DNA of 64,000 nt from Okibacterium sp. HSC-33S16 (GTDB lineage: Bacteria; Actinomycetota; Actinomycetes; Actinomycetales; Microbacteriaceae). Of the stretch, positions 63,392 through 64,000 are shown in pieces. Where the stretch lies: positions 186,001-250,000 of the forward strand of contig NZ_JALJZZ010000006.1 in NCBI RefSeq assembly GCF_024171565.1, read 5' to 3'. The position numbers were made by a program, and so were the translations under genes. The first letter of the stretch is position 1. Each line of letters starts with the position of its first letter. Below the pieces are notes generated by a model. That model saw only the letters and a list, made by a program, of their open reading frames with translations. It was not told where the DNA came from and did no database searches.

Positions 63392-64000
63392 CTACTCCGC
63401 GATGAAGTCGCTGGTGTCCCCCACATAGCGCGTGTTGTTCTCCGGGATCGGCTGCACAGCGGCCAGAGCCACCTCTGCGGCAAATTCGCCGACGTTGTAG
63501 AGCTTCCCTGCCGCGTCCTTCCGCGAGCTGATGGCCCCGGGATTTGCGCGCTCGAGCAGCGTTGCGGTGATGGTGCCCTCGATCATGTCGCCGGAGACCA
63601 CAACGAAACCGATGTTCCGTTCGGTCAGTTCCGGCAGCTTCGCCCGCAGTGCGTCCTCCCCGGCGCGCTTCGACAACGCCACCGGAATGTACTCGGGCAT
63701 CGTCGGCGTCGTACGGATGAAGTGCGCCTGGTGACTTGTCACGAACACTACGCGCGAACCCTCAGCGAGAAGCGGCATGGCGGAGTCGAGCACGTTGAGC
63801 TGGGCGTCCCGGTTCAGCTGCATGGCGTAGTCCTCGGCCATCCCGCTCTCCATTCCCCCGGATGCGTTAAGCACGAGCACATCGAGCGAACCGAACTCCG
63901 CGCGCACCGCGTCGAACATTGCCTGAACGCTCACGGGGTCGGTTAGATCGGCACCAACAGTGATCGCAGTCCCCCCGGCCGCGCGAATCTGGTCGGCCAG
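63392..64000 (-). CDS. Short-chain dehydrogenase/reductase-like protein, partial (cut by window edge)
   Basis: The C-terminal 202 residues of a Rossmann-fold SDR. LDVLVLNASGG stands where NNAG is usual, and VVFVTSHQAHF holds the usual serine. The YxxxK motif is altered: the lysine is in PVALSKRAGEDALR, but the residue four before it is Val and the nearest Tyr is seven before. The rest (DMIEGTITATLLER, AAVQPIPENNTRYVGD) fits an actinobacterial SDR subgroup. The N-terminal nucleotide-binding loop lies beyond the window. It may be an enzyme with a shifted active site or a non-catalytic SDR. Confidence 0.8.
   Translation of the reverse strand: MADQIRAAGGTAITVGADLTDPVSVQAMFDAVRAEFGSLDVLVLNASGGMESGMAEDYAMQLNRDAQLNVLDSAMPLLAEGSRVVFVTSHQAHFIRTTPTMPEYIPVALSKRAGEDALRAKLPELTERNIGFVVVSGDMIEGTITATLLERANPGAISSRKDAAGKLYNVGEFAAEVALAAVQPIPENNTRYVGDTSDFIAE

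Overview
The window is GC-rich chromosomal DNA from an actinobacterium, most likely of the family Microbacteriaceae. The evidence is the gene order, GTG/TTG starts, frequent start codons placed directly after a TAnnnT box, actinobacterial families (PASTA kinase, DivIVA/Wag31, SepF, DUF3040, DUF3043, di-haem QcrC) and the absence of any outer-membrane gene. From memory, much of the order parallels Mycobacterium tuberculosis Rv2145c-Rv2206: acyl-CoA ligase, PlsC, AroG, PknL, Rv2175c-like HTH, prenyl synthase, DUF3040, dcw cluster, and separately DUF3043, ErpA, CtaC, CtaF, Qcr, CtaE, TrpD. That block also lies towards the terminus in that species. No tRNA, rRNA, CRISPR array, insertion sequence or prophage was seen.

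Layout. 1-5.6 kb: edge of a ParA gene, pyruvate carboxylase, a second ParA/MinD-like ATPase coupled to peptide deformylase. 5.6-10.8 kb: long-chain acyl-CoA ligase, ROK glucokinase, PlsC acyltransferase, class II DAHP synthase. 10.8-16.1 kb: PASTA Ser/Thr kinase, a LysM cell-wall protein, an Rv2175c-like DNA-binding protein, a polyprenyl diphosphate synthase and a DUF3040 membrane protein. 16.4-32.8 kb: the division and cell-wall (dcw) cluster mraZ-rsmH-ftsL-ftsI-murF-mraY-murD-ftsW-murG-murC-ftsQ-ftsZ-yggS-sepF-yggT-divIVA, without murE. 32.8-38 kb: lspA, an RluD-type pseudouridine synthase, dnaE. 38-43.2 kb: an unknown four-span membrane protein, a flavin reductase-like gene, hisD, nrdR, pyrD. 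43.2-54.6 kb: DUF3043, an M20 peptidase, erpA, then the aerobic respiratory chain ctaC-ctaD-ctaF facing qcrB-qcrA-qcrC-ctaE, with an RlmA-type methyltransferase between the two halves. 54.6-58.3 kb: trpD and a PTS-linked dihydroxyacetone kinase operon dhaK-dhaL-dhaM. 58.3-64 kb: accessory genes (a putative zinc-binding protein, an EamA transporter, a glycosyltransferase plus GMC oxidoreductase pair, an HdeD-like protein, an unusual SDR).

The most notable non-coding signal is a 28-bp site at 62607-62634 with the architecture of an actinobacterial XerCD dif site, which would place the chromosome dimer-resolution locus here. Other points of interest are a MraZ-box triplet with a 10-bp period in front of mraZ plus two inverted pairs further upstream, the missing murE, a strong terminator-like hairpin that overlaps the 5' coding region of the RlmA-like gene, a series of apparently leaderless genes, and a glycosyltransferase/GMC oxidoreductase operon preceded by a tiny overlapping leader ORF.

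No computation or database search was available. Family names rest on recognised motifs and context, and coordinates were read by hand.
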